A stretch of 64,000 nt of DNA from positions 1-64,000 of the IMG/VR virus record IMGVR_UViG_3300042898_002521. The stretch is one strand, 5' to 3'. The stretch is from a virus. The translations under genes and the position numbers were made by a program. The notes beneath the pieces are model-generated. The model saw only the letters and a list, made by a program, of their open reading frames with translations, ran no database searches and was not told the origin of the DNA. Positions 45,663 through 54,412 of this stretch are shown here, in pieces; position 1 is the first letter of the stretch; the number at the start of each line of letters is the position of its first letter.

Positions 45663-46354
45663 TTTTTTCGTAAGTCTCCCTTAGTAGATTTTAGTTCAAT
45701 TGTGGCAAAAGCTTCGTGTATAAACGACCCAGTTGCTTCACCATACGCAGCGGACCAAGCATCTATGGGAAGATTTGTGGTAACTATGGTGGGAAGTCCT
45801 AGGTTAAATCTGGTACGCAAAATATGATGAAGCAAGTTCTTGTTCCAGCCACTGCCTGATACATGCTCTTTACCTACGTCATCAATGACTAGTACTCGAA
45901 TGTTATATGCATCGTCTTCGCACTCACCGTGCATACCTAAAAACAAACGCTCTTGCTCATCGGTTTTATCTGATCCCATCAATGCGCCTTTAAGTTCAAT
46001 AATGTCGTTATAAGTAGCAAAGTGACATGGCTTTACAAGAACTCTACCTTTGTTTACAGCAAAATCTTCTAAATCAAATGTCCGCATCATCTCTTGGATA
46101 ACCGCCAAAGAAAGAGTAGTCTTCCCATGCCCTGGCTCCCCAACAAGTAACAAGCCTTTGCCACAAATAGGTTTACCATCTGCACGGATTACGTCTCCAG
46201 ACTTAACCTTGCGTATCCAATTAGATACAAGTTTTAAGTCTTGCGCAGATACCTCTTTGCAGTCTGATAACTCCCAGCCCCTGCGGTTTGAAGGGACGTT
46301 AGCAATAGTTAACCAGGACTTACGTCGCACAGGTAACTCGCTAACATTAATCAT
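45659..46354 (-). CDS. DnaC/IstB-like ATPase, helicase loader
   Basis: The 231-residue AAA+ protein has Walker A LLLVGEPGHGKTTLSLAV and Walker B VRVLVIDDVGKEHVSG, then LHHILRTRFNLGLPTIVTTNL (sensor 1) as in DnaC. An N-terminal segment (VSELPVRRKSWLTIANVP...) would contact the helicase. It likely loads the DnaB-like protein encoded 0.7 kb downstream. Confidence 0.85.
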   Translation of the reverse strand: MINVSELPVRRKSWLTIANVPSNRRGWELSDCKEVSAQDLKLVSNWIRKVKSGDVIRADGKPICGKGLLLVGEPGHGKTTLSLAVIQEMMRTFDLEDFAVNKGRVLVKPCHFATYNDIIELKGALMGSDKTDEQERLFLGMHGECEDDAYNIRVLVIDDVGKEHVSGSGWNKNLLHHILRTRFNLGLPTIVTTNLPIDAWSAAYGEATGSFIHEAFATIELKSTKGDLRKK

Positions 46355-46514
46355 TTGCTTCCTCTGACTTACCGCAACTGCAATTAGTGCACTTACAATC
46401 TGGGTTAGACTTCTCTGCTTTCTGAATCCACTCAGTTATGCGCTGAACAGATTCTGAAGTTAAACCTGCTTGACGGTAATCACGCTCAATACTTTCTTCA
46501 AACGCACGTTTCAT
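46347..46514 (-). CDS. Small Cys-rich protein (55 aa)
   Basis: The 55-residue frame has a helical body (MKRAFEESIERDYRQAGLTSESVQRITEWI) and a C-terminal CKCTNCSCGK cluster suited to zinc or iron. It overlaps the start of the DnaC-like gene by 8 nt and begins 2 nt after the stop of the winged-helix gene. Confidence 0.58.
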   Translation of the reverse strand: MKRAFEESIERDYRQAGLTSESVQRITEWIQKAEKSNPDCKCTNCSCGKSEEAND

Positions 46515-46515
46515 A

Positions 46516-47448
46516 TTACTCACTTAACCACTCCTGTGACTTAGCAGCTTGTAAAGCTGATGTTTCTTTTTCCTCTGGTGTTTGTACCATACGTTTTGCC
46601 TGTACTGCAAGTTCGGGTGAACGAGTAATAAACAGTTTCCACATATGCTCTCCGTCTTCGTACTTTTCAAACTTTGTAGTTTCAAAGAATAAATCTAACA
46701 TCTTGTACTCAGTCTCACCATCAGTCTGATGCACCATTCGCATTTTAGCAAATGCGCCTGTAATCCTGCGTACGGTAATGTTGTTTTTAATATGAAAATA
46801 CCGAGTTAAACGATCCATAAATTCATAAGCAACTTCGTTACTACCCCATTTTTCAACTGCAAGATCGTGACGAGAGCCTAACTTAGCCCTTTTCGTAGAA
46901 GTAAAAGTTGTCTGAGACTCCGCCATCTTAGCATCCCGTAGTTTACGCCGTTCTTCTTTACCGTCCTGAGTGTAATCATCTTCTGACTCATTTGCGTTAA
47001 AAAAATGATACGGCATTTCCTTCTCCTCTACCAAGATGTTAAATGTCTTGTCTTCGTTACGAGGGTTTCCCCTCGTAACTTCTTTACTAGTTATACTAGT
47101 TATATTATTAGGATTAATAAGCTGGTTCCCACTTAAAAGGACGACGGGTTTTCCGACCCCCGACCCCCACTCCGCAGTCGGATTATCCGACCGCGGCAAC
47201 CAGTCTCTGATGTACATCCAACCAAGGTCGGTAATGTCTTCAAAGTTGTTCCATTGTTTTTGCGGCCCTGTTTGATAGCTGCCTCTTTTGATCATGCCCG
47301 CTTCCTCAAGCTCCTTTAAAGCCCCGCTCCAATAGTCTCTACCGAACCCTGGAAAGGCCTCCATAAGCCCAGGCCTGGTCATGCGAACCTTACCTGTAGC
47401 TCCTGCCATAAGGGCAACTAGTGCCTTAGGCGATAACATGCTTATCAT
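46516..47448 (-). CDS. Winged-helix replication protein, DnaD-like
   Basis: The 310-residue protein starts with a helix-turn-helix/winged-helix region (TRPGLMEAFPGFGRDYWSGALKELEEAGMIKRGSYQ). A polar linker and a C-terminal domain with FMDRLTRYFHIKNNITVRRITGAFAKMR follow. A similar layout is found in phage replication initiators placed directly upstream of DnaC and DnaB homologues, which is the case here. The linker coding sequence holds a perfect 10-bp hairpin (47056-47079) and tandem repeats. Confidence 0.6.
   Translation of the reverse strand: MISMLSPKALVALMAGATGKVRMTRPGLMEAFPGFGRDYWSGALKELEEAGMIKRGSYQTGPQKQWNNFEDITDLGWMYIRDWLPRSDNPTAEWGSGVGKPVVLLSGNQLINPNNITSITSKEVTRGNPRNEDKTFNILVEEKEMPYHFFNANESEDDYTQDGKEERRKLRDAKMAESQTTFTSTKRAKLGSRHDLAVEKWGSNEVAYEFMDRLTRYFHIKNNITVRRITGAFAKMRMVHQTDGETEYKMLDLFFETTKFEKYEDGEHMWKLFITRSPELAVQAKRMVQTPEEKETSALQAAKSQEWLSE
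47056..47120 (-). repeat. Intragenic hairpin and ATAACTAGT tandem repeats
   Basis: GTTACGAGGG (47056-47065) pairs with CCCTCGTAAC (47070-47079). Next to it are tandem copies of ACTAGTTAT, coding for ITSITS in the linker of the winged-helix protein. They may be iterons for an initiator that binds its own gene, as in lambda O. Confidence 0.4.
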
Positions 47449-47981
47449 TTCTTTAATACTCGCTTTAACTCTTTGCCAATAGCCTCGGCAAAAATGTCAG
47501 CAATAATACGAACGGCTTCATATAGTGGGTCTTCAAATTCCTCTGGGTCCTCGTCATCCTCAGAGTCAGACTCAAGTTCTTCTTCCGTCATTTGTTCTTG
47601 TTCAGGAATAGCAGGTGCCGTAACAGCTTTGATTGAATCTTGAGGTACTAGTTCGTTAAGCCCCTCAGTCAAGTCAAACGCTGGAATTCCGTTTTCTTTA
47701 GCAATAGCAAGGCTAGATAAAGACTCAGGATCATCGTCATCCCAAAGAATGAACATAGCTGAGTTATCTGGCATATCCTCAGGGTTTGAAAGCTCTGTCT
47801 TAAACTCAATTTCCTTATCGGCAAGGTATTGTTTAAGCCAAACTTGACCCTCGGAAAGTCTAACAGGGTTAGCTAATGTAAACTTAATTTTTGGGTTAGC
47901 GTGAATGTAGTCATCTACTAAAGCCTCAACATTTGCACGGCTAGTTTTACCATTTCCCGTAACTATAATGTGGTCGTACAT
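47445..47981 (-). CDS. Hypothetical protein with Rossmann-like N-terminus (178 aa)
   Basis: The 178-residue protein begins MYDHIIVTGNGKTSRANVEALVDDYI, a nucleotide-binding-like beta-loop-alpha, continues alternating (IKFTLANP, AMFILWDDDDPESLSSLAIAK), and ends with a very acidic linker (EEELESDSEDDEDPEEFED) and a helix. No catalytic motif is visible. It is the first gene after the promoter at 48008 and so may lead the replication transcript. Confidence 0.5.
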   Translation of the reverse strand: MYDHIIVTGNGKTSRANVEALVDDYIHANPKIKFTLANPVRLSEGQVWLKQYLADKEIEFKTELSNPEDMPDNSAMFILWDDDDPESLSSLAIAKENGIPAFDLTEGLNELVPQDSIKAVTAPAIPEQEQMTEEELESDSEDDEDPEEFEDPLYEAVRIIADIFAEAIGKELKRVLKK

Positions 47982-48007
47982 AAAATCTCCTTATAGGTAG
48001 GAGACCT

Positions 48008-48035
48008 ACTATACACGTACTGTTATAATTTACAA
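48008..48035 (-). promoter_or_regulatory. Leftward promoter for the replication module
   Basis: On the minus strand TTGTAA (48030-48035) and TATAGT (48008-48013) are separated by 16 bp. The AAGGAG ribosome binding site of the 47981 gene follows. It separates the tail genes on the right from the replication genes on the left. Confidence 0.5.
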
Positions 48036-48036
48036 A

Positions 48037-51000
48037 TTAAGGTACATTCCAAGATGGAACTACATTATAATTCACAGTAAAATAAGGTTTTAGACTGTTA
48101 GAAGATACCGCGTGCCCATACACCTTACTGTAATAAGTTAACGAGGTTGAAGTAGGTGGTCCAAGCGTAAATCCTCTTACACCTCCATCGTATAGTAAAT
48201 CCCTAATAGTTGAGTTTAATGTAACTGTTACAGTAGTATCATCTGCATGGCTGTATGATTGTTTACGAGGGTTTATGGTACCAAAAGCTGTTTCTCCATA
48301 AGTATCCCAACTTGTACTTGAACCGCTTGCGTTTTCGTGAGTACCAATGTAAACGGTTCCAGGGTCTGTACCAGCAGCATTACCTCTAGATAAACGCAGC
48401 GTTGCAGAGTTAATTGCATTCGAAGCGTCAAGTTTTTCCCATGCTGGAAATGTCGTAAAGCCCATTGCACTCTTTTGTGTATCCCATGATGTGTCATAGT
48501 AACCAAAGTATAGGAAGTCTCCTTGACCTGTACGGACCGCATTAGAACCCGCGTAAGAACGAGAAATGTTAGCGTAAGCAACATCGGTTTCATTTACATA
48601 AATTGTGTAATACGCCTCATCACCAGCTACAGAAGTATAATTATTTTTAGTTGCACTAATAAAGAACTCAAAAGAAGTAGTTAAGTCAAGTGCTGGTGAC
48701 GCACTACTTAAAGTTAACGTTGCTTGACCGCTAGCGTTTGTAGTGCCTGTTGCTCTAGATGTGTAAGAAGATGCTGGGAATTGAACAGCACTCCAAGTAA
48801 TTGCTGCTCCTTCTACAGGTGTGTTGTACACATCAGTTACTTCAACTGTTACAGTTCCTGTAGATGCTATAGCTGGAGCTGACCCTCCTGGGGCATTAAA
48901 CGTACCTTGATGGTTATATGTATCAGCAACAACAACTACATATAAAGTATTGGATACAGGGTCAATAGTTACAGTATTGCTAATGGTTTGAGTGTATGTA
49001 GAGTCTTGAGCAACTACCATTCTAAAGTATCTAGCGGCTGTGGTATCAGCGGTCCATGTTATGTCGTTAGTTCCACTGCTAGTGTACGTGGTAAGGTCAC
49101 TCCAACCAGAAGTTCCTGTTGTAGATATTTGAATAGCTACCGACCTACCCGATTGTGTAACTCCACGCAATGTTGTGCCTGTGTTAAAGTACGGAGAAGC
49201 TCCCGAAGGAGCTGACAAAGAAGCCGACCCTTCAACTCTTACAGGTGTAGCCGTAGCAACAATTGCACTTGAAGTGCTTGATGTACCAATACTATTAACC
49301 GCAAGAACACGGAAGTTATACGCAGAGTCAGCAGTCAACCCATTTAATGTATAGGAGCTTGAACCCGCAGAAATTCCCGTAAGAGTTGTGTAAGTAGTAG
49401 TGCTAGTTAACTTATACCCAAGCGTGTAACTTGTAATTGGTGTGTTAACACTATTAACACTAGCGCCCGACCAAGTAATTGCAACCGTTGATGCGTTTAT
49501 TGAGCTTGCACTAACGCTGGTTGGGTTAAATGGAATTGAATACGAAAGCACGGAGTTACTTGAAGCAGACCAACTCAAGGTTGTAAGTTCAGAGTTTTTA
49601 GCTTTGACCTGGTACAAGTATGAAGTATTTGCAGATACAGAAGTATCAACATATGGAAGCGTAATAGAGAAGTTAGTTGCACCAACAGACGAGAACGATG
49701 TTGGAGAGCTAGTAAGTGCGCGTTGTATGTTGTAGCCACTAATAGCTGGGTTAGCTGTGTATGACCCTGTAACTGTAAGACTTGTTGTAGACGTAGATGA
49801 GTTGCTAGTTACAGGTGCGCTTATTGGATCGGCTAAATAGAATGCTTGTATAGAGTTACTCTCTACGTACGCGCTAGTTAATTGAGTATTTAAAGCCCTA
49901 ACTCTGTACTTGTAATAGATAGCAGAGGACGCGGCAGTATCAGAATACGAAGTTGCGGTAGGCGAACCAAGAGTTAAACTTGACCACCCAGAAAAAGTAG
50001 AGTTATTACTAGACGAGGCTCTTTGAAGTTCGTAACTTGTAACAGCTGGGTTTGCCGCAGAAACAGCACTCCACGATACAAGTAATCTGTTTGCAGTAGA
50101 GGCAACTGTAGCCGCAGTAGGAGTTGTTGTAGATATAAAGAATGGGTAAATTGCCGAGCTACTTGTGTAAGAACTATAAATATCTCCACCAACTCCAGCG
50201 GCGTACGCGGCTTTAGCCCTAATTCTATACGTGTAAGCCGTACTTCCATTTGCAGTTGCTGTTGTATCTGCATAAGCAAAAATAGAACTTGATGTAGTAG
50301 CTAAAGTTGACCATGAAGACCCGCCGTTAGAACTTCTATCAATTTCATATTGACTTATTGCAGCATTTGTTTCAGGAGCGCCCCAAGATAAAGAAACAGC
50401 ATTTGCCGTATTGGGCTTAGCCACTGCAGTTAAAGCAGATATTGCACTAATGTATAACGTAGTTACGCTACTAGTAGCCACTTGACTTGAAATAGAGTTT
50501 AACGCGCTAACTCTATAAGTGTAAGATACTCCAGAGGTTAAGCTTCCGTCTAAAACATAAGATGCAGAAGTAGAAACACTAGTAGCCGCAGTGCTAATTA
50601 CTGTGGTAGTTGTTCCAAGAATTCTTTCAACTGATACTGTTGCTTGAGGGTTAGATACGCCCAACGCGTCCCAGGTTACAAGAACACCGTTTCCAGAAGC
50701 AACTAATGATATTTCAGGAGAAATAAAATTAAAGTATTGCGGTCTAACAAGTTTTTCAGGCTGTGCAAATAATAACTCTGAAGACATTAACGAGCCATTA
50801 ATTGAATAGACTGTTGCATCACTACTAACAGCTAATGTTGCTGGGAAAGTTCCTCCGTATGTGAAGTCAGAACCTGGTTTAACACTAAAAGAAGTTGCAT
50901 TGTTTACTTTGTACACTAAAGCACTAGTTACGTTTGGCAGTACTCCAGTAGTTGCTGTAATGCCCGTTACTGTTACTTTAGCACCTTCAAAAATTGAGTG

Positions 51001-51096
51001 CGGGTTAGGCGTAGTGTACGTAATAAGAGTATTAGACTCTACAGTAGCAGTAGCTACTTGGGCAGCTGAGTTTCCCAAACTTGCTTTTTTAAGCAT
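48037..51096 (-). CDS. Large tail fibre/adhesin with fibronectin type III domains
   Basis: The 1019-residue beta protein consists of about six to seven fibronectin type III repeats (patterns such as VSLSWGAPETNAAISQYEIDRS and LLVSWSAVSAANPAVTSYEL, each ending with YTYRIRAKN-type strands). An Ig-like domain (VTVEVTDVYNTPVEGAAITWSAV) follows. The C-terminal carbohydrate-binding-like domain (TLRLSRGNAAGTDPGTVYIGTH, VTVTLNSTIRDLLYDGG) is of DNRLRE type. It overlaps the next tail gene by 8 nt and is the most likely host-receptor binder. Confidence 0.78.
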   Translation of the reverse strand: MLKKASLGNSAAQVATATVESNTLITYTTPNPHSIFEGAKVTVTGITATTGVLPNVTSALVYKVNNATSFSVKPGSDFTYGGTFPATLAVSSDATVYSINGSLMSSELLFAQPEKLVRPQYFNFISPEISLVASGNGVLVTWDALGVSNPQATVSVERILGTTTTVISTAATSVSTSASYVLDGSLTSGVSYTYRVSALNSISSQVATSSVTTLYISAISALTAVAKPNTANAVSLSWGAPETNAAISQYEIDRSSNGGSSWSTLATTSSSIFAYADTTATANGSTAYTYRIRAKAAYAAGVGGDIYSSYTSSSAIYPFFISTTTPTAATVASTANRLLVSWSAVSAANPAVTSYELQRASSSNNSTFSGWSSLTLGSPTATSYSDTAASSAIYYKYRVRALNTQLTSAYVESNSIQAFYLADPISAPVTSNSSTSTTSLTVTGSYTANPAISGYNIQRALTSSPTSFSSVGATNFSITLPYVDTSVSANTSYLYQVKAKNSELTTLSWSASSNSVLSYSIPFNPTSVSASSINASTVAITWSGASVNSVNTPITSYTLGYKLTSTTTYTTLTGISAGSSSYTLNGLTADSAYNFRVLAVNSIGTSSTSSAIVATATPVRVEGSASLSAPSGASPYFNTGTTLRGVTQSGRSVAIQISTTGTSGWSDLTTYTSSGTNDITWTADTTAARYFRMVVAQDSTYTQTISNTVTIDPVSNTLYVVVVADTYNHQGTFNAPGGSAPAIASTGTVTVEVTDVYNTPVEGAAITWSAVQFPASSYTSRATGTTNASGQATLTLSSASPALDLTTSFEFFISATKNNYTSVAGDEAYYTIYVNETDVAYANISRSYAGSNAVRTGQGDFLYFGYYDTSWDTQKSAMGFTTFPAWEKLDASNAINSATLRLSRGNAAGTDPGTVYIGTHENASGSSTSWDTYGETAFGTINPRKQSYSHADDTTVTVTLNSTIRDLLYDGGVRGFTLGPPTSTSLTYYSKVYGHAVSSNSLKPYFTVNYNVVPSWNVP

Positions 51097-54000
51097 AGTA
51101 AGTCACATCCGTAATTAATGAGTCTAGTTTACCAAATGTAGTTACCCTATCAATGTACAAATGGCTAGGGCTTAATCGAGCCGTAGCCTCCCACATTGAG
51201 TCTCTATCATCCGAGTAATTTTGTCCGTCGTAATCTCCGTCAAAGTAATAATCTAAAAACTCAGACTTTTCTGCCATTACTGCGTCTACTAAAAATGTAG
51301 CTGTGTTAGTCATTGCACTTAGTTTTCTAACAGAAACCGCAGCTCTAAAAACGCCGCTAGGGGCCGTACCTTTAACGGTTAACCTTGTCCATCCGCTAGC
51401 AGTAGTTATTGTTGTAGCGGTAGTAGTAGATAAAGTACCAAGTACTGCTGGGGAAGCTACACTGGAATCATACCAAACTACGTTAAGATCATAATTTGCG
51501 GAAGCCCCATTTGTTACTTTTACATAAGCACTAAATGTATATATCTCTCCACTGCTTACTTTTATTGGGTAAGACGTATCACTTGACACCACCCCGCTGT
51601 TAACCGCAGCGGCCGAAGCTACAACTGCTTCCAAAGAGGCTGAGCCTTTATAATAATCTGACGTTACCCTAGAGATTGTTACCGCAGAAGTACTTGCTGC
51701 TGCTGCCCAACTAGTAGTATTTGTTTCAAAAGAAGGATTAGGAACTAAGTTAGTTCTATTTGATTCTACTGTAATTTCAGAGGCTCTTGCATCTACAAAA
51801 TTTGTTGGGATTGACGCGGCGTAGCCTAAACAAATATCCCCAATAATATTAGCATTAGTAGCTGCATAAGTAAACGAATAATTACCTGTAGAAGCATTGT
51901 TAGTTACTGCTGTTATAGTAAAAGTTCCATCAAACGGCGCTCCTAAACCAGTAACACTAACCGTGCGATTAGCTACAAAGTTATTTTCTTCGCTAGTAGA
52001 TAAAGTAGCAAAGTCATCTGTAAGACTTCTGTAGGTTATTTGTATAGGGTGAGTAAATGAGGACGCGTCTACGTAATAACTTTCGGCAGAACCCATACTG
52101 TTAATAGCAAATGCAGGCTCAGCATAGGCCGCATTAACTGGACTAACTGCAGTTATATGATTTAAGTACCAAGCGTTTGCAGTAGATTGAGTAGCAGATG
52201 CCAACGATCCAGTAGCTGTAGTTCCTACTGATTCACCTTTTACGTTGTACCAAGATACTCTAACTTCAGTAGTCCTAGCAGTTCCTGCGCCTTTACTAAA
52301 GTACATCCCAAACGCATACGGTTTATTTGATTGAACCGCTTGCCAGGCTGTAGATGCTGCAGGAATATCTGAAGCAGGAGGTGGAGAAAGCCAAACAGAT
52401 TGGGCAGATGCTATTGATCCCCCAGTAGGATTAGATATAGATGCGGTTGCAGATGAACTTGTAGCAGAAGTTACGTAAGTTCCTTCTATAATTGAAATGC
52501 TTGAATTACCAGTAGGTAATAGCACGTAGTCATTTGTAGCTGCAATATTTGGTTTTAAACTTAATGAAGTAGCTCCGCTACTAGCCGTAGCAGTTAGCTC
52601 CGCTCTTTTAGGCCCTGTAGAGAACAAAGGGGACCCTGCGGTTGCGGCCGTTATTTTTCCCATTCCAGATACTATGTTATCTGAAAATTGAATAGTAGCA
52701 CCGCTCAAAGGAGTGCCTGGAGTTAAATTAACTATAAAAGTAGTTGAACTTTCAACATACGTTACTACGGTACCAACAGCAAACGCTCCAGTTCCAGAGG
52801 ATACGTTAACGCGCATACCAGAACGTATTTTTGAAGTGTCTGCGCCTGATAAAGTTACAGTTTTTCCCACAGAAGATGCGGTAGCAAGAGTTAAGTTCCA
52901 GTTTGCGTAAGAAGCTAGGCTTCCATCAACAGGCCCTACTAAAGTTAAAAGGCTTGAAAAAGGAGCACTAGTCCCATACGCAGCGGAGTTTCTAGGGTAC
53001 CAATCCCCAGTGTTTTCTACAAACGAAGAAGTATTGTAATCGTGTAAATAGTTAGTCCCCGCTTGTATTGAAACTGGGTATCCGCTATGTGATTCAAGTT
53101 GATTAGCTACACCAATAGAAGAACCTGAAGTCGAGTAGTTTCTAATAAGATTTGCTAATAATGTTCTAGCTTGAATTAAACTACTTACGTTTTCGTAAGA
53201 ACCGCCCAATTGTTTTATTAATAGTTTTAGTAATGGCTCATCAACTGTTTTTGGATCGGACATCTCAAATACAGCTTTATTTGAAGTACGGTAAAGGTCT
53301 ATATGAAAAGCAAACAAACTTAAAAAGTCTTTTAAATCTTGGTTGTCTTGACCTCTAGCATTAAGTTTATATATTGCAGGGAGGTGTTGACGAATTGTTT
53401 CTACCGTCCCAGCATTAATAATAGCAAAACTAGATGCTTGATTTAATTTTTTCCATCTACGAGTGGCTCCGTCGTTATACTCCGCAAATAATGAATAATA
53501 GTATTTTGGAGAGTTTAATGGGCTACCAGTAACGCCTTTACCTGGGTTGGAAGTTAACGCAGAGCTAGTTCCTGTATCGTATATGTGAAATGATCCCTCT
53601 ACACCCAGTTCAATTTCTGTTACCCTACCTCCAATAAGAGACGCAGGTATTCTAATTTTATCTCCCACATTATAGTTAGAGCCGCTATTTCTAAGCGTAA
53701 CTGTTGTTGTAGCAGTAGTTCCGTTACCTACTCTAGACACGTCAAAAGTTGCACCCCTACCTTTTGATGACCCTACCGAAACTCCTGCTAAATTAGTATA
53801 CGTAAACGTACCGCTATCAGGAATTATTTTTGATTTGTCATACGTAACAGTACTAAACCCAGTAGCTGTAATACCTTTTTGAGTTCCTCCTAAAGCCGTT
53901 ACGGTTAAAACTAGATCAGTAACTAGTGGAGTAGCAGTAGTTGAAACATACCCAATGCTAGCTTTTGGTATTGTTAAAGTATCCCCAACAGCATACCCAC

Positions 54001-54412
54001 TACCGTATGAAATAATTTCAACTTCAATCACGGCTCCAAGGTCTGCTGATGCTCGTGCTACATTAAATTTTGCACCTTTTGTATCACCACTTGCAGTCAG
54101 GTTTGTATAGTACACATAGTCTTCGGATAACGGAGCGTTACCCCCACCAGCGTAAGTAAGAGCTCCAAGAGAATTTGCACCAGAAACGGCTGTAGCTACA
54201 GTAATAATTATAGATTCAGGTCCTTCAGAAAATATAGCTACGCCATCATTAATGTTTCTAGGGTATCCAGACGTGTTTCTAATTATTCTTAAGTCTGTCC
54301 AATCAGTTGCTTCAGAAGGAGGTTCCCAAGCAATATGATTAATTAAATAGTTAGATGGTTGTGCGGAAACCTCTGAAGTAAAAAGAGCATCAAGGCTATT
54401 TACTAAAGGCAT
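51089..54412 (-). CDS. Baseplate/tail protein I-like with large C-terminal extension
   Basis: The 1107-residue protein has a P2 gpI-type core at about residues 330-430: TIRQHLPAIYKLNARGQDNQDLKDFLSLFAFHIDLYR, then LLKLLIKQLGGSY and ANLIRNYSTSGSSIGVANQLE. It is flanked by beta-rich domains, and the C-terminal half has carbohydrate-binding-like modules (NLVPNPSFETNTTSW). The core joins the fibre to the baseplate wedge; the extension probably carries attachment domains. It overlaps the gpJ gene by one base. Confidence 0.75.
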   Translation of the reverse strand: MPLVNSLDALFTSEVSAQPSNYLINHIAWEPPSEATDWTDLRIIRNTSGYPRNINDGVAIFSEGPESIIITVATAVSGANSLGALTYAGGGNAPLSEDYVYYTNLTASGDTKGAKFNVARASADLGAVIEVEIISYGSGYAVGDTLTIPKASIGYVSTTATPLVTDLVLTVTALGGTQKGITATGFSTVTYDKSKIIPDSGTFTYTNLAGVSVGSSKGRGATFDVSRVGNGTTATTTVTLRNSGSNYNVGDKIRIPASLIGGRVTEIELGVEGSFHIYDTGTSSALTSNPGKGVTGSPLNSPKYYYSLFAEYNDGATRRWKKLNQASSFAIINAGTVETIRQHLPAIYKLNARGQDNQDLKDFLSLFAFHIDLYRTSNKAVFEMSDPKTVDEPLLKLLIKQLGGSYENVSSLIQARTLLANLIRNYSTSGSSIGVANQLESHSGYPVSIQAGTNYLHDYNTSSFVENTGDWYPRNSAAYGTSAPFSSLLTLVGPVDGSLASYANWNLTLATASSVGKTVTLSGADTSKIRSGMRVNVSSGTGAFAVGTVVTYVESSTTFIVNLTPGTPLSGATIQFSDNIVSGMGKITAATAGSPLFSTGPKRAELTATASSGATSLSLKPNIAATNDYVLLPTGNSSISIIEGTYVTSATSSSATASISNPTGGSIASAQSVWLSPPPASDIPAASTAWQAVQSNKPYAFGMYFSKGAGTARTTEVRVSWYNVKGESVGTTATGSLASATQSTANAWYLNHITAVSPVNAAYAEPAFAINSMGSAESYYVDASSFTHPIQITYRSLTDDFATLSTSEENNFVANRTVSVTGLGAPFDGTFTITAVTNNASTGNYSFTYAATNANIIGDICLGYAASIPTNFVDARASEITVESNRTNLVPNPSFETNTTSWAAAASTSAVTISRVTSDYYKGSASLEAVVASAAAVNSGVVSSDTSYPIKVSSGEIYTFSAYVKVTNGASANYDLNVVWYDSSVASPAVLGTLSTTTATTITTASGWTRLTVKGTAPSGVFRAAVSVRKLSAMTNTATFLVDAVMAEKSEFLDYYFDGDYDGQNYSDDRDSMWEATARLSPSHLYIDRVTTFGKLDSLITDVTYYA

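Noticed and set aside
46050-51118. Long plus-strand frames under the DnaC-like and fibre genes
   Set aside because: They have no ribosome binding sites, run antisense to well-supported genes and show no recognisable domains.
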